Shown here one piece after another: positions 1-8,822 of a stretch of 64,000 bases of DNA; the stretch's first letter is position 1, and the number at the start of each line of letters is the position of its first letter. Where the stretch lies: NCBI GenBank assembly GCA_021604005.1, contig BQIV01000005.1:82046-146045 (forward strand), read 5' to 3'. Made by a program: the position numbers and the translations under genes. The notes beneath the pieces are model-generated. The model was not told the DNA's origin and ran no database searches. It was given only the letters and a program-made list of their open reading frames with translations. Source of the stretch: Nitrospirales bacterium (GTDB lineage Bacteria; Nitrospirota; Nitrospiria; Nitrospirales; UBA8639).

Positions 1-1228
1 TTGGGAAGAGCAACCGGTGACTCGCAGCATATGTCGTCCAGGGTCCTCACATGACGGGTGCGGCGTATCCCACGCCACCAATACCTACACGACATTTGAA
101 AAAGTTTGCACAGCACGACTTGCTCCAGACAATACGGAAGTCATCGTACACAGGCCAAATCCATAACAGCCTGAAATGGCCTACATGATCATAAATATGG
201 GTCTAGCAAAACCGGCAGCACGTAATCGGTATCCAAACATCACACAATTACGATTTTTCATTGATCCGCCGATAGAGAGAGTATATGTGACTGTTTTCCT
301 GCAAAGCTGGAGAGACGACAACACACACCACAGGAGAAAGCGATCATGAAATCGTCATCCCACATCCTGCACCATTATCTCCGCATGGCCGTAGTTTCGA
401 TTCTCTTTGGAATCGCAATCGCCGTCCGCAGCGTCAAGATGTATTGCCTGGCAAGGGGAACGAGAAACTCCTCCAACGGATAGCACAGCGAGAAATTTCT
501 CACAGATCATGCTCCAACCAACTCGAGTGCATACATTACACGTAGCACGCGTCAGAATGACGATGTAATAATCGTCACTCTCCCATACGTACGTATAGCC
601 GCTTCCACATCCACCCTCACTTCAATTCGACTTACTCGTAAAAACATTTCTTCTTGTACGAATTCCCTGACTTACCGGAACTGCCCGTTGTATACACGAG
701 TTGTATACAAGAGAGGATATCAACTTTTCCGGTACGTCAAACATACAATGATCATGGTGTTTCATACATTACACATGTATGGAGCGCAAGGCACAGCCGA
801 CACTATTCCCTTTATCATAGATATCAGCCTGGTGAATATCCTGGCGACATTGACCCACCGGTCGTCGATCTGCAGCCACATAATCTTCCATCGCGATGAT
901 ATCATGCCTCAATTTCCTCAACATATCGTATAGCACTCTACGATGTTCTTGGAGGTCTTCGTATGTGGAGGAGAGTAAATCTTGGCCATGGCTAACGTAG
1001 ATCAGTTATACGTGTACCCATAGAGTCGCGAACGCAAACACAAGGGTCTACCACACGTCTAATCCTGCACAGACGGAAATTTTGTCAACATTGAAACGGG
1101 ACAGGGGCATTGAGGGGGCTGAAAAAAGGAAAGGCAAAGGCCAGAATGCCTATACGGAACTCTATGCAGATTTACTGATGAGGCCTTTGATCAATTCGTC
1201 GTGCGTTATCCTCAATTCCACTAGTGCC
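1..1228. other. Gene-poor, apparently decayed region
   Basis: No convincing full-length gene is visible on either strand. Open frames here are short, overlap one another and lack family features. The stretch contains one small frame with a good ribosome site (346-483), a short tandem motif around 689-709 (GTTGTATAC twice, 4 bases apart), and near 1085 a copy of the promoter-region motif of the toxin-antitoxin module to the right. I read it as eroded intergenic or mobile-remnant DNA. Confidence 0.5.
346..483 (+). pseudogene. Possible remnant of a small exported protein
   Basis: A 45-codon frame starts at an ATG placed 8 bases after a good AGGAGA ribosome site. Its first ~28 residues look like a signal peptide (basic start, then AVVSILFGIAIAV). 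After the hydrophobic stretch the adjacent frame (from about 435, beginning QDVLPGKG) looks more protein-like and runs to a stop near 543. This suggests one frameshifted gene rather than a real 45-residue product. No family recognised; a genuine micro-protein is the alternative. Confidence 0.2.
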
Positions 1229-1582
1229 TCACATCCAGTTGTTTAGATAAACCAATTGATAAACAAAGTCTTCGGCAGAAAAGTTGGCGAGTAAGGAAAG
1301 CAGCGCCCGAACATTTGCTTTAGGAGAATCCTGTGTTGCCACGATTATCCCGGCATGATGATTCCCTCTCTTCATGATTTCGTAATGCAAACGCGGGAAA
1401 TCTGAAGAATTGTACGAGAGCATCACGTAGTCATTTTCTGCAGCGTACTGAATCTGCTGCAGATCACTCGTTCCTGCGAGACCGGCTTCCACGGTCGTCA
1501 CTGCATCCCAACCACGAAGACTCAGAGCATGGGCAATTAGGTGGTGAACGTCTTCATCGAGGTAGACTTTAATTGGTCTCAT
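1229..1582 (-). CDS. DUF5615 PIN-like toxin
   Basis: The 117-residue protein matches the DUF5615 / Mut7-C-like PIN fold family, the usual toxin half of DUF433/DUF5615 modules; such proteins are predicted ribonucleases. Visible features are an N-terminal YLDEDV acidic motif, the central DYVMLSYNSSDF segment supplying further acidic residues, and the HAGIIVATQ strand. It overlaps the upstream antitoxin by 14 bases, so the two are surely co-transcribed and translationally coupled. Activity is inferred from family, not shown here. Confidence 0.85.
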   Translation of the reverse strand: MRPIKVYLDEDVHHLIAHALSLRGWDAVTTVEAGLAGTSDLQQIQYAAENDYVMLSYNSSDFPRLHYEIMKRGNHHAGIIVATQDSPKANVRALLSLLANFSAEDFVYQLVYLNNWM

Positions 1583-1883
1583 CAGATGGGTGAAGCGTGG
1601 GAGGATACTGATGAGCTGCTTGCGAGGAATTGGTCAGACCTGAGATTTCTTGATCGATCTGCATTTGATGATCATAGTAGAAGGAAAGCGCATCGTAGAC
1701 CTGAGCTGGCGTGAGGTGAGGGAATTCTCGCAATATTTCTTCAACAGAACGGCCACCCCGATGATTTTGGACAATGGAGCTGACGGGAAATCGTGTGCCT
1801 TTGATGACCGGCCGACCCCCTTGGACTCCAGCTATACATTCGATATAGGGGTGATTCACTTCGACTGGTTCAACTGCGCTCAT
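1569..1883 (-). CDS. DUF433 antitoxin
   Basis: The 104-residue protein carries the DUF433 signature (GGRPVIKGTRFPVSSIV, then a helix-turn-helix-like segment with LTPAQVYDALSFYYDH). DUF433 proteins are small DNA-binding partners of PIN-like toxins. A purine-rich ribosome site (GGAAAGAAGG) precedes the ATG. It is first in the operon, so it probably neutralises the toxin at 1229-1582 and represses the promoter at 1907-1935. The C-terminal ~20 residues are outside the conserved domain. Confidence 0.85.
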   Translation of the reverse strand: MSAVEPVEVNHPYIECIAGVQGGRPVIKGTRFPVSSIVQNHRGGRSVEEILREFPHLTPAQVYDALSFYYDHQMQIDQEISGLTNSSQAAHQYPPTLHPSDETN

Positions 1884-1906
1884 TTTCCTTCTTTCCTCAT
1901 GAATTG

Positions 1907-1935
1907 ATAATAATAAGATAATTGGACCTCGTCAA
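1907..1935 (-). promoter_or_regulatory. Sigma70-type promoter of the toxin-antitoxin pair
   Basis: Read on the minus strand there is TTGACG, exactly 17 bases, then TATTAT, ending 24 bases before the antitoxin start codon. Both hexamers match the sigma70 consensus at five of six positions. The segment around the -35 box recurs near 1085. Confidence 0.7.
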
Positions 1936-2023
1936 CATTGAATGGGATAGAAGTGCATAATGGCTACCCAAGAAAGAGAAGATGCAATCTGACATTCCAT
2001 CGTTCATGGGGTACTATTAATGG

Positions 2024-2800
2024 ATGACCTTGAACATGACTCGGCATATCTTGATGTTGCTTTTGACCGTTCTGTGCATCGTTTCACCGAACGTCCTCCA
2101 GGCCGAGGTAATAGAGGTAATAAATGAATCATTGCCGATTCAGGCCGATGAGTTATACCAGTATTCCATCTCACTGTTAGGTCTACCTGCCGGCACTGGG
2201 ACTCTTCAGGCCACGCATGATAGGAATTCCAAAGGACAGACACACCTTCGGCTGCTGTGCACCGCACAGTCTAATGACTTTATTTCGTTCTTTTTCCCCG
2301 TGAATAATCTCGTCGATTCGACGATTGATACAGAGACGTTACTGCCGCGGCACTTTCTGTTTCAGCGGCGGGAAGGGAGCGACCACGAAGACTTCGACGT
2401 CACATTCCATCATGAAAGACAAGAAGTCTCGATCATCAAAAATGGACAATTGAGCACGATGTACATCCCTGCTGCAACACATGGACCGCTGTCTTTTCTC
2501 TATTATGTGCGAAACGTTCCACACCTCACTCCCGGACATTCGATACGTGTAGACGTCCATCACGACAAAAAAAATTATAAGATAGAAATACGAACTGAGG
2601 AGATCGAACGGATATCCGGTCCGTGGGGAGAGGTGGAGGCTATTCGCTTTGAAGCCGCCATGCCGTTTCGCGGCATCTTCGCCAACCAGGGCAGTTTTCA
2701 TTTTTGGCTGACCAATGATCGCCACCGTGTTCCGTTGATGATGCAAGCAAAGGTTATCGTTGGATCGGCAAAGGCCGTGTTGGAAGGGTGGACGCCATAA
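2024..2800 (+). CDS. DUF3108 exported protein
   Basis: The 258-residue protein has an N-terminal signal peptide (LMLLLTVLCIVSPNVLQA) followed by the DUF3108 domain, recognisable by YQYSISLLGLPAGTG, the FPVNN..DS segment, the middle LSFLYYVR and the C-terminal FHFWLTNDRHRVPL. DUF3108 proteins are periplasmic beta-rich proteins of unknown function, widespread in Gram-negative bacteria. The start is not certain: the ATG at 2036 would give a tighter signal peptide. It is transcribed alone and converges on the propeller gene to its right, with 33 bases between the ends. Confidence 0.8.
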   Translation: MTLNMTRHILMLLLTVLCIVSPNVLQAEVIEVINESLPIQADELYQYSISLLGLPAGTGTLQATHDRNSKGQTHLRLLCTAQSNDFISFFFPVNNLVDSTIDTETLLPRHFLFQRREGSDHEDFDVTFHHERQEVSIIKNGQLSTMYIPAATHGPLSFLYYVRNVPHLTPGHSIRVDVHHDKKNYKIEIRTEEIERISGPWGEVEAIRFEAAMPFRGIFANQGSFHFWLTNDRHRVPLMMQAKVIVGSAKAVLEGWTP

Positions 2801-2833
2801 ACCATAATCACTACACTCGTGGCTTTTCACCCG

Positions 2834-3922
2834 CTACTTGACCAGAGTCGTCACCCAGATCGGGTTGGCGCCTGTTTGATATTGCGTGATTTTCTCTAGT
2901 TCACCAGTATCGGCGTGAATCTCATAGGCGCCGAGCTTGGCATCGCCTTTTCCGGCCACATAGAGATATGTTCCGGATTTCGAAATACAGAATGAACGCG
3001 GAATATGCTCACTTGGGAAATGTTTGATGAGACTCAATCGTCCATTTTCCGAATCTATGCGAAACCCGATGATGCTGTCACGCTTCTTTTTATCGTCCCG
3101 ATTTGAAATGTAGAGAAATGTATTATCGGGGGTAATGTGTAGATCAGCGGTGGTAATACTTTTGACATCATCGTGGGTCGTTACAATATTCTCAATGAGC
3201 GTCAATGTACCTTTTTCCGGATTCCATTCCCACGTAGCGACACCTGGATGGATTCGTTCCTGCGTGGTGTAGACGATAGGCAATTGACGGTTAAACATAA
3301 GATGTCGAGGTTGCCGTGCTCCGCTTGTCGGCCCACTGGCAAACGCCGGAGTATTCAAGGCCACACGCCCGGTCGTTTCATCGAAAGTCATCTGAAACAC
3401 CTTATTCGGACCAGTTGCCGGGACAAGAATATAGCGATTGTCTTGTGAGAACACCGTTGAATGCGCCTTTTGTTCCAATGTGAATTCTTGGACGGTCTCC
3501 CCTTCATACACACCTTCCGTTAATCTCCAGACCGACATTTTCCCTTTGCCGTAGTGACTTCCCGTGAGATACTGACCGGTTGCATCTGCATCTACATATT
3601 CTGTTTGCATGTTAATTGGTGATTGTTGCTGCAATGTCAGTTTCCCATCATTTCCAATCGCATAGGTCGCGATAAACGGCTGCCTCTTGGAACGTAGTTG
3701 TTGCTCCACAATGTAAAGGAAGGATTGCTCGGGAGAAATTGTAATAGGCCCCGTGCCGTCGAGTGCCAGAGTTTGATGGTCACGTAATGTTCCCGTAGTT
3801 TGATCAATGACTTTTACCGAAATCGTATTACCCGAAGCCAGGTAAAGAAATTCGGCAGCCGATGCATGGGTCGCGACACTCATGAAAACCATCAAAAAAA
3901 CCATGCGTTTCAGAAAGATCAC
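2834..3922 (-). CDS. Exported beta-propeller protein (lactonase / YVTN-like)
   Basis: A secreted seven-bladed-propeller-like protein of about 362 residues. I choose the GTG at 3922 because an AAGGA box lies 5 bases upstream and a signal peptide (MVFLMVFMSVATHASA) follows at once; a longer open frame reaches 3988. Blade repeats such as FLYLASGNTI, YLYVAGKG and FLYISNRDD recur at roughly 45-50 residue spacing. It resembles the 6-phosphogluconolactonase-like propeller family, but with a signal peptide a periplasmic ligand-binding role is more likely than a sugar-metabolic one. Confidence 0.75.
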   Translation of the reverse strand: MIFLKRMVFLMVFMSVATHASAAEFLYLASGNTISVKVIDQTTGTLRDHQTLALDGTGPITISPEQSFLYIVEQQLRSKRQPFIATYAIGNDGKLTLQQQSPINMQTEYVDADATGQYLTGSHYGKGKMSVWRLTEGVYEGETVQEFTLEQKAHSTVFSQDNRYILVPATGPNKVFQMTFDETTGRVALNTPAFASGPTSGARQPRHLMFNRQLPIVYTTQERIHPGVATWEWNPEKGTLTLIENIVTTHDDVKSITTADLHITPDNTFLYISNRDDKKKRDSIIGFRIDSENGRLSLIKHFPSEHIPRSFCISKSGTYLYVAGKGDAKLGAYEIHADTGELEKITQYQTGANPIWVTTLVK

Positions 3923-4040
3923 TGCATTCCTTATTCCTATTTTGTTCGAGGTCAATTGTTCACCATAAAGGATTGTATACGGTTCCATGAAACACGCCGG
4001 AACCCTCGCCTACCGATACGTCATTCGCTGAATGCGAACG

Positions 4041-4514
4041 CTACTGATATTTGCGCATGACGTAGCGGGTAAAGTCCACGTTCTTGAATGTAGTGCGTTC
4101 GATGTTCGTCACTTCGAATCCAAACTTTTCAAATAACGGTTTAGAGAATTCCGATGCTTGAGTCGTAAGTTCACGCATGCCTTGCGATTCGGCCTCTGAC
4201 ATGAGCCGTTTCAGGAGTGCCGACGCGACGCCTTGACGCATGTATTCCGGTCGAACAAACAGCGATGCGATCCGGCCCGTTTTCTCAAGTCCTCCAAACC
4301 CTACTGGCCCCAAATGTTCCGCGATGGCGACAACAGTCGATGCTTCCTGTACCCACCGTGCGAACTCGTCTTTGTCATCCGGATAACTGGCCCAGGCTGT
4401 CACTTGTTCATCAGAATAGTATTCTTGTCCAGCAGTCAATATTGCCGTGCGATAGATATCACCGAGTACAACACTATCTGTGTATTCGTATGGTTGAATA
4501 CGCATCGTGTCCAT
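4041..4514 (-). CDS. GNAT family N-acetyltransferase
   Basis: The 157-residue protein shows the GNAT acetyl-CoA-binding core: IASLFVRPEYMRQGVASALL contains the R/Q-x-x-G-x-A pyrophosphate loop, and FEKFGFEV the C-terminal strand. Acceptor substrate cannot be told from sequence. It lies between the propeller gene and asnS on the same strand, with about 100 bases on either side, so it need not belong to an operon. Confidence 0.8.
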   Translation of the reverse strand: MDTMRIQPYEYTDSVVLGDIYRTAILTAGQEYYSDEQVTAWASYPDDKDEFARWVQEASTVVAIAEHLGPVGFGGLEKTGRIASLFVRPEYMRQGVASALLKRLMSEAESQGMRELTTQASEFSKPLFEKFGFEVTNIERTTFKNVDFTRYVMRKYQ

Positions 4515-4617
4515 AAGATGAAAACGTTACTCTTCACCTGAAGAGACGTTTGCTGGCTGAATGCAGCAAACTCAAATATGAAAGGTATTCCTGCTCTTTC
4601 ATGCCTTCATGACAACG

Positions 4618-5919
4618 CTACGGATACAGCGTATAGAGCATACGGGGAAAGGGGATGGTTTCACGGACATGCTCTAACCCGCAGATCCAGGCGACAACCC
4701 GTTCGATACCCATCCCAAAGCCGGCATGTGGAACGGAGCCATATTTGCGAAGATCCAGATACCACCGGAACGCTTCTTCAGGAAGCCGATGTTCCTTGAT
4801 CCGTGCAAGCAATGTATCGTAATTGTGAATACGTTGCCCGCCGCCGATGATTTCCCCATATCCTTCCGGGGCTAAGACATCCATGCAGAGCGCAAGGTTG
4901 GGAGCTTCAGGATCGGGCTCCATATAAAAGGCTTTGATCGACGCCGGATATCTATGCACAATCACCGGCTTGTCGAATGATGAGGCTAAGACCGTTTCAT
5001 CGTCTCCCCCAAAGTCATCACCGAATTCAATGGCGACACCTTTTTCTTTTAATACCGTGATTGCCTCTTCGTATGTGACGCGAGGTAACGGCGGCACGAC
5101 CACTTCAAGCTTTGACACATCACGCTCCAAGATCTTCAACTCGCTTTGACGGCGATCTAATACACGCTCGACGACCATTTTCAATAGGCCTTCGGCTAAG
5201 TCCATGGCATCGACGAGTTCCGCAAAGGCCATTTCGGGCTCCACCATCCAAAACTCCATGAGGTGCCGCCGTGTTTTGGATTTCTCCGCCCGAAACGTCG
5301 GGCCGAAGCAGTAGACCTTGCCAAAGGCTGCCGCCGACGCTTCACTATAAAGCTGTCCGCTTTGCGCAAGATAGGCGGTTTGATCAAAGTATTGCGTTTG
5401 AAAGAGAGTCGTCGTGCCTTCACACGCATTCGGGGTAAAGATAGGCGTGTCGATCAACGTAAAGTCTCGATCATCGAAGAAGTCCCGGCAGGCACGGATG
5501 ATTTCATGCCGGATCCGCAGCACGGCATGCTGCCGCCTGGACCGGAGCCACAAATGCCGGTGTTCCATCAGAAACCCGACACTGTGTTCTTTAGGTTGAA
5601 TGGGAAACGGTTCGGCTAACTGCACGATCGTGATCGTGTGAACATCCAACTCATATCCGCTCGTGGCTCGTGGCTCGGCGCGTGGAGTTCCCGTGATCAT
5701 CACCGATGACTCCTGAGTCAACTGTGCCGATCGCTCAAACTGTTCCGGCTCGACCGTCGCCTTATTGACCACGCCTTGTATTTCGCCAGTTCCATCCCGA
5801 ATCACAAGAAAATGAATTTTTCCGCTCGACCTGCGCTGCCGTAACCATCCACGAATCGTCACCTCTTGGCCAACAGCGTCCGCGATATGTTCAATGGAGA
5901 TAGGAGAAAAGTTCGGCAT
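4618..5919 (-). CDS. asnS: Asparagine--tRNA ligase
   Basis: Class IIb aminoacyl-tRNA synthetase charging tRNA-Asn with asparagine using ATP. An N-terminal OB anticodon-binding domain ([20 protein letters not shown]) is followed by the catalytic core with motif 2 ([19 protein letters not shown]) and motif 3 ([13 protein letters not shown]). Length (433 residues from the ATG at 5919) fits AsnRS. The ATG is preferred over GTG codons 12 bases upstream, although no strong ribosome site precedes either. Confidence 0.93.
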   Translation of the reverse strand: MPNFSPISIEHIADAVGQEVTIRGWLRQRRSSGKIHFLVIRDGTGEIQGVVNKATVEPEQFERSAQLTQESSVMITGTPRAEPRATSGYELDVHTITIVQLAEPFPIQPKEHSVGFLMEHRHLWLRSRRQHAVLRIRHEIIRACRDFFDDRDFTLIDTPIFTPNACEGTTTLFQTQYFDQTAYLAQSGQLYSEASAAAFGKVYCFGPTFRAEKSKTRRHLMEFWMVEPEMAFAELVDAMDLAEGLLKMVVERVLDRRQSELKILERDVSKLEVVVPPLPRVTYEEAITVLKEKGVAIEFGDDFGGDDETVLASSFDKPVIVHRYPASIKAFYMEPDPEAPNLALCMDVLAPEGYGEIIGGGQRIHNYDTLLARIKEHRLPEEAFRWYLDLRKYGSVPHAGFGMGIERVVAWICGLEHVRETIPFPRMLYTLYP

Positions 5920-6056
5920 ATGTACCACCACGTTGTGAAATGTTGTTATGCGTATGCAGGTGCGAGTTTGCCCAGTCCCCTAGCCCGCTCTTCTCGTTGA
6001 CAGCATAGAAAGCGTAGGGATATTATGATTGTCTATTCTAAAGGAGGTGTTGTCAG

Positions 6057-6377
6057 ATGAGCTATACCATGACTGTTCGGGAACTCAAAGATCGGCTTGA
6101 TAAAGGGGATGATCTGTTCATATTGGATGTTCGTGAACCTCACGAGTATTCCATGGCGAAAATCGAAGGGTCCGTGTTAATTCCACTCGGAACGCTACCG
6201 ACATCTCTTGACCAACTAGACCCCAATCGCGAAATTGTCGCCCTGTGTCATAAAGGTATGCGTAGCGCAGACGCCATGGGGTTTTTGTTGCAGCAAGGAT
6301 TTTCCAACGTGAAGAACCTTGTAGGCGGCATCGATGCCTGGTCCGTGGAAATTGATCAATCGGTCCCCCGGTACTAG
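6057..6377 (+). CDS. Rhodanese-like sulfurtransferase
   Basis: A single-domain rhodanese of 106 residues. FILDVREPHEY is the conserved first motif, and the active-site loop CHKGMRS gives the catalytic cysteine at residue 64. A near-perfect Shine-Dalgarno AAAGGAGGTG sits 8 bases before the ATG, so the gene is probably well translated. Such proteins carry persulfide sulfur to thiophilic acceptors; the specific partner is unknown. No operon partner on the same strand. Confidence 0.88.
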   Translation: MSYTMTVRELKDRLDKGDDLFILDVREPHEYSMAKIEGSVLIPLGTLPTSLDQLDPNREIVALCHKGMRSADAMGFLLQQGFSNVKNLVGGIDAWSVEIDQSVPRY

Positions 6378-6403
6378 TACGTCAGAATATATTTCCGTAA
6401 AGC

Positions 6404-6467
6404 GTCGTTCGTATTTCGTGTATCGGAGTAGCCATTCAGCATCTACGAACAACGAGATACGAGCGAC
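6404..6467. repeat. Imperfect inverted repeat between convergent genes
   Basis: GTCGTTCGTAT (6404-6414) pairs with ATACGAGCGAC (6457-6467) with one G-T mismatch, separated by 42 bases. It lies between the convergent rhodanese and epimerase genes and could act as a two-way terminator, but it has no U-rich tail. Confidence 0.35.
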
Positions 6468-6483
6468 ACATCTCCCGTACCCC

Positions 6484-7404
6484 TCACGATTTAAAATATT
6501 CAACCGTTTGAGCAAGACCTTCCGGAAGCGTCACATGAGCATCCCACCCAAATTCTTCTCTTAGCTTTGTCACATCTAACACGCTTCGAAGCTGCTCTCC
6601 CTTTTTCGCCGGACCATAGAGGTCCTTACAGTCCGACTTGGTAAATTCTTTGAGATGTTTGTAACATTCGTTGACTGTGGTCTCCTGCCCTGTGCCAACG
6701 TTATAGATGCCTTGAATGTCTGGAGAGAGTGTCGCCATGATTGATTCCACCACATCATCGACATACACAAAGTCTCTGGTCTGTTTCCCAGTGCCATTGA
6801 TGATCGGCTGATCGCCCTTCAACATTTTTTTCGTAAAAATCGCAATGACTCCTGCCTCGCCTTCTGGCTCCTGCCTAGGACCGTACACATTGCCAAACCG
6901 TAAAGCCACATAGCGAATCCCCTGCTCGTGCGCATAATACGCCAGATATTTTTCCCCGGCCAACTTGCTAATGCCATAGGGAGAGAGTGGATCGGTTCGA
7001 TGCGACTCTGAAGCCGGAAACACTTCTTGCTCACCATAGATCGCACCACCTGAAGAGGCAAAGGTAATTTTTCTCACTCCATGCTGCGTGGCATGTTCCA
7101 AAAGATTAATAGTCCCAAGGATATTGACCGACGCATCGAAGGTCGGATCTTCCGTCGAGAGGCGAACGTTCATCTGTGCGGCTAAATGGATGATCGCCGT
7201 CGGTCGTTGGGTGCGAAGCACTCGATCAATGCTTCGGCTTTGAATATCCATTTTATAGAGCTTGGCTTTCTTATTCACATTTTTCCGCTTCCCAGAAGAA
7301 AGGTTATCCACAACAGAGACTTGATAGCCTTCCTGGACTAACCGATCGACAACATGCGACCCGATAAAGCCCGCCCCGCCGGTCACCAACACATTCATAG
7401 ACAT
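6484..7404 (-). CDS. NAD-dependent sugar-nucleotide epimerase/dehydratase
   Basis: The 306-residue protein is an extended short-chain dehydrogenase. The glycine-rich NAD motif TGGAGFIGS lies at residues 8-16, the catalytic tyrosine/lysine pair is in YGISK, and RFGNVYGPRQ is the substrate-side motif typical of UDP-glucose 4-epimerase-like enzymes. It most likely converts a UDP-sugar for polysaccharide or LPS synthesis; the exact sugar cannot be assigned. It might feed the polysaccharide operon at 25-31 kb, which is inference only. Confidence 0.85.
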   Translation of the reverse strand: MSMNVLVTGGAGFIGSHVVDRLVQEGYQVSVVDNLSSGKRKNVNKKAKLYKMDIQSRSIDRVLRTQRPTAIIHLAAQMNVRLSTEDPTFDASVNILGTINLLEHATQHGVRKITFASSGGAIYGEQEVFPASESHRTDPLSPYGISKLAGEKYLAYYAHEQGIRYVALRFGNVYGPRQEPEGEAGVIAIFTKKMLKGDQPIINGTGKQTRDFVYVDDVVESIMATLSPDIQGIYNVGTGQETTVNECYKHLKEFTKSDCKDLYGPAKKGEQLRSVLDVTKLREEFGWDAHVTLPEGLAQTVEYFKS

Positions 7405-7586
7405 ACGATCCCTCCAGACAATTCATACCATGATCAAACACCACACCACGCAAGAACGTTTCCCTATGCCAACCTCTCGGCGCATGCACGACACAACCCT
7501 ACACCCTCTGAAACAGCGCATTCAACCAATCAGAGCCGAGTTACTTCGCATTGACGCGAACCGAACGTATCGTCTATTTCACACAT

Positions 7587-8372
7587 TTACGTTTTGGATT
7601 TAAGCCCAATAAGAATTTCCCGATTTCCCTTTCGACCTAGAACGGGAGAATCCATAACGCCAATCTGTGTAAACCCCAACGTGTCAGTAAACGCCAGCAG
7701 CTCATCTTTGACAGTGAGCCGTTTTCTCTCGTCACGAACAATGCCCCCACGATCGACATGGCCTTTTCCGACCTCAAACTGCGGTTTCAATAGCATCACA
7801 ACCGAGGCGGCCTTTCCAAGAAACTTCATGACACTCGGCAATACGATCCGCAATGAAATAAAGGACACATCAATGACGGCAAGGGCAATACGATCAGGGA
7901 TATCCTCAACCGCCAGATATCGAATATTACATCGTTCATGTATGACTACTCGTGGATCATTCCGAAGCTTCCAATCTAACTGTCCATACCCTACGTCAAT
8001 CGCATAGACTCGTTTGGCTCCATGCTGCAGCAGGCAATCGGTAAACCCTCCGGTCGACGAACCGACATCCATCGCAATCTTCCCTGCACATTGCACGTGA
8101 AAAGCGTCAATCGCCGCCACAAGCTTATCGCCAGCTCGGCTGACGTATGTTGTGGCCGGAGGAGCAAGGACAATGTCCATTGCTTCATCCACAAGCTTTG
8201 CACGTTTATCAATTACCACGCCATCGACTCGTACGAGTCCGGCTAAAATGCACCGGTGCGCTTGCTCACGACTCGCGGCTAATCCGCGAGAAACCAACAC
8301 ATGATCCAACCGCTGCTTTCTGATCGTCTGACTTGGAGAATCCACAGTATGGTCACTCAAGAAAATTTGCAC
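7587..8372 (-). CDS. tlyA: TlyA family rRNA 2'-O-methyltransferase / hemolysin-like protein
   Basis: The 261-residue protein has an N-terminal S4 RNA-binding domain (RLDHVLVSRGLAASREQA) and a C-terminal Rossmann methyltransferase of the FtsJ type with the SAM motif AMDVGSSTGGFTDCLL and KPQFEVGKG. In mycobacteria TlyA methylates ribose in 16S and 23S rRNA; hemolytic activity reported for some members is disputed. It is the last gene of the minus-strand block and starts 18 bases after xseB, a common arrangement. Confidence 0.9.
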   Translation of the reverse strand: MQIFLSDHTVDSPSQTIRKQRLDHVLVSRGLAASREQAHRCILAGLVRVDGVVIDKRAKLVDEAMDIVLAPPATTYVSRAGDKLVAAIDAFHVQCAGKIAMDVGSSTGGFTDCLLQHGAKRVYAIDVGYGQLDWKLRNDPRVVIHERCNIRYLAVEDIPDRIALAVIDVSFISLRIVLPSVMKFLGKAASVVMLLKPQFEVGKGHVDRGGIVRDERKRLTVKDELLAFTDTLGFTQIGVMDSPVLGRKGNREILIGLKSKT

Positions 8373-8390
8373 ACTATTGCTGAGAGACCC

Positions 8391-8648
8391 CTACGATGGC
8401 GTATCGGAGGAATCAGGTATCATGTCTCCATCGGAGAAGGCTTGGATTCGCTTTTTCCCATCCTTATTCTGAACGAGGATCTCCACTTTCCGCTCAGCAT
8501 CATCCAGGACTTTCAGGCACGTTTTCGATAGTTTAATCCCTTCCTCAAAAATCTTTAACGACTCATCCAAGGGTAATTCGCCACGTTCTAATTCCGTCAC
8601 AATCGTTTCTAATCTTGCCAATGCTTGTTCAAATTTCGGGGCTGCCAT
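8391..8648 (-). CDS. xseB: Exodeoxyribonuclease VII small subunit
   Basis: The 85-residue protein has the full XseB helical hairpin: FEQALARLETIVTELERGELPLDESLKIFEEGIKL is the family hallmark (read in two overlapping parts, residues 6-40). Together with XseA it forms exonuclease VII, which degrades single-stranded DNA to oligonucleotides. It lies downstream of xseA but is separated by 174 non-coding bases, more than usual for this pair. Confidence 0.93.
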   Translation of the reverse strand: MAAPKFEQALARLETIVTELERGELPLDESLKIFEEGIKLSKTCLKVLDDAERKVEILVQNKDGKKRIQAFSDGDMIPDSSDTPS

Positions 8649-8822
8649 ATCTTCCTCACCTTTTCTTCATATCGGCACTCAGTTGGGTTCAGGGCTCAAT
8701 GTTCGTATCTGCGATCTCGACGGCTTTCACTCGTTCCTGGATAGGGTCTTTACTCGAAACATCTCCATGTCACATGGACAGCATCCCATCGTGGCGTCAC
8801 ATGCTAACGGCAAGGAGACCAG

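Noticed and set aside
654..933. Two overlapping plus-strand frames of 81 codons
   Set aside because: They overlap each other in different frames, have no ribosome site or family features, and lie in low-coding-quality DNA.
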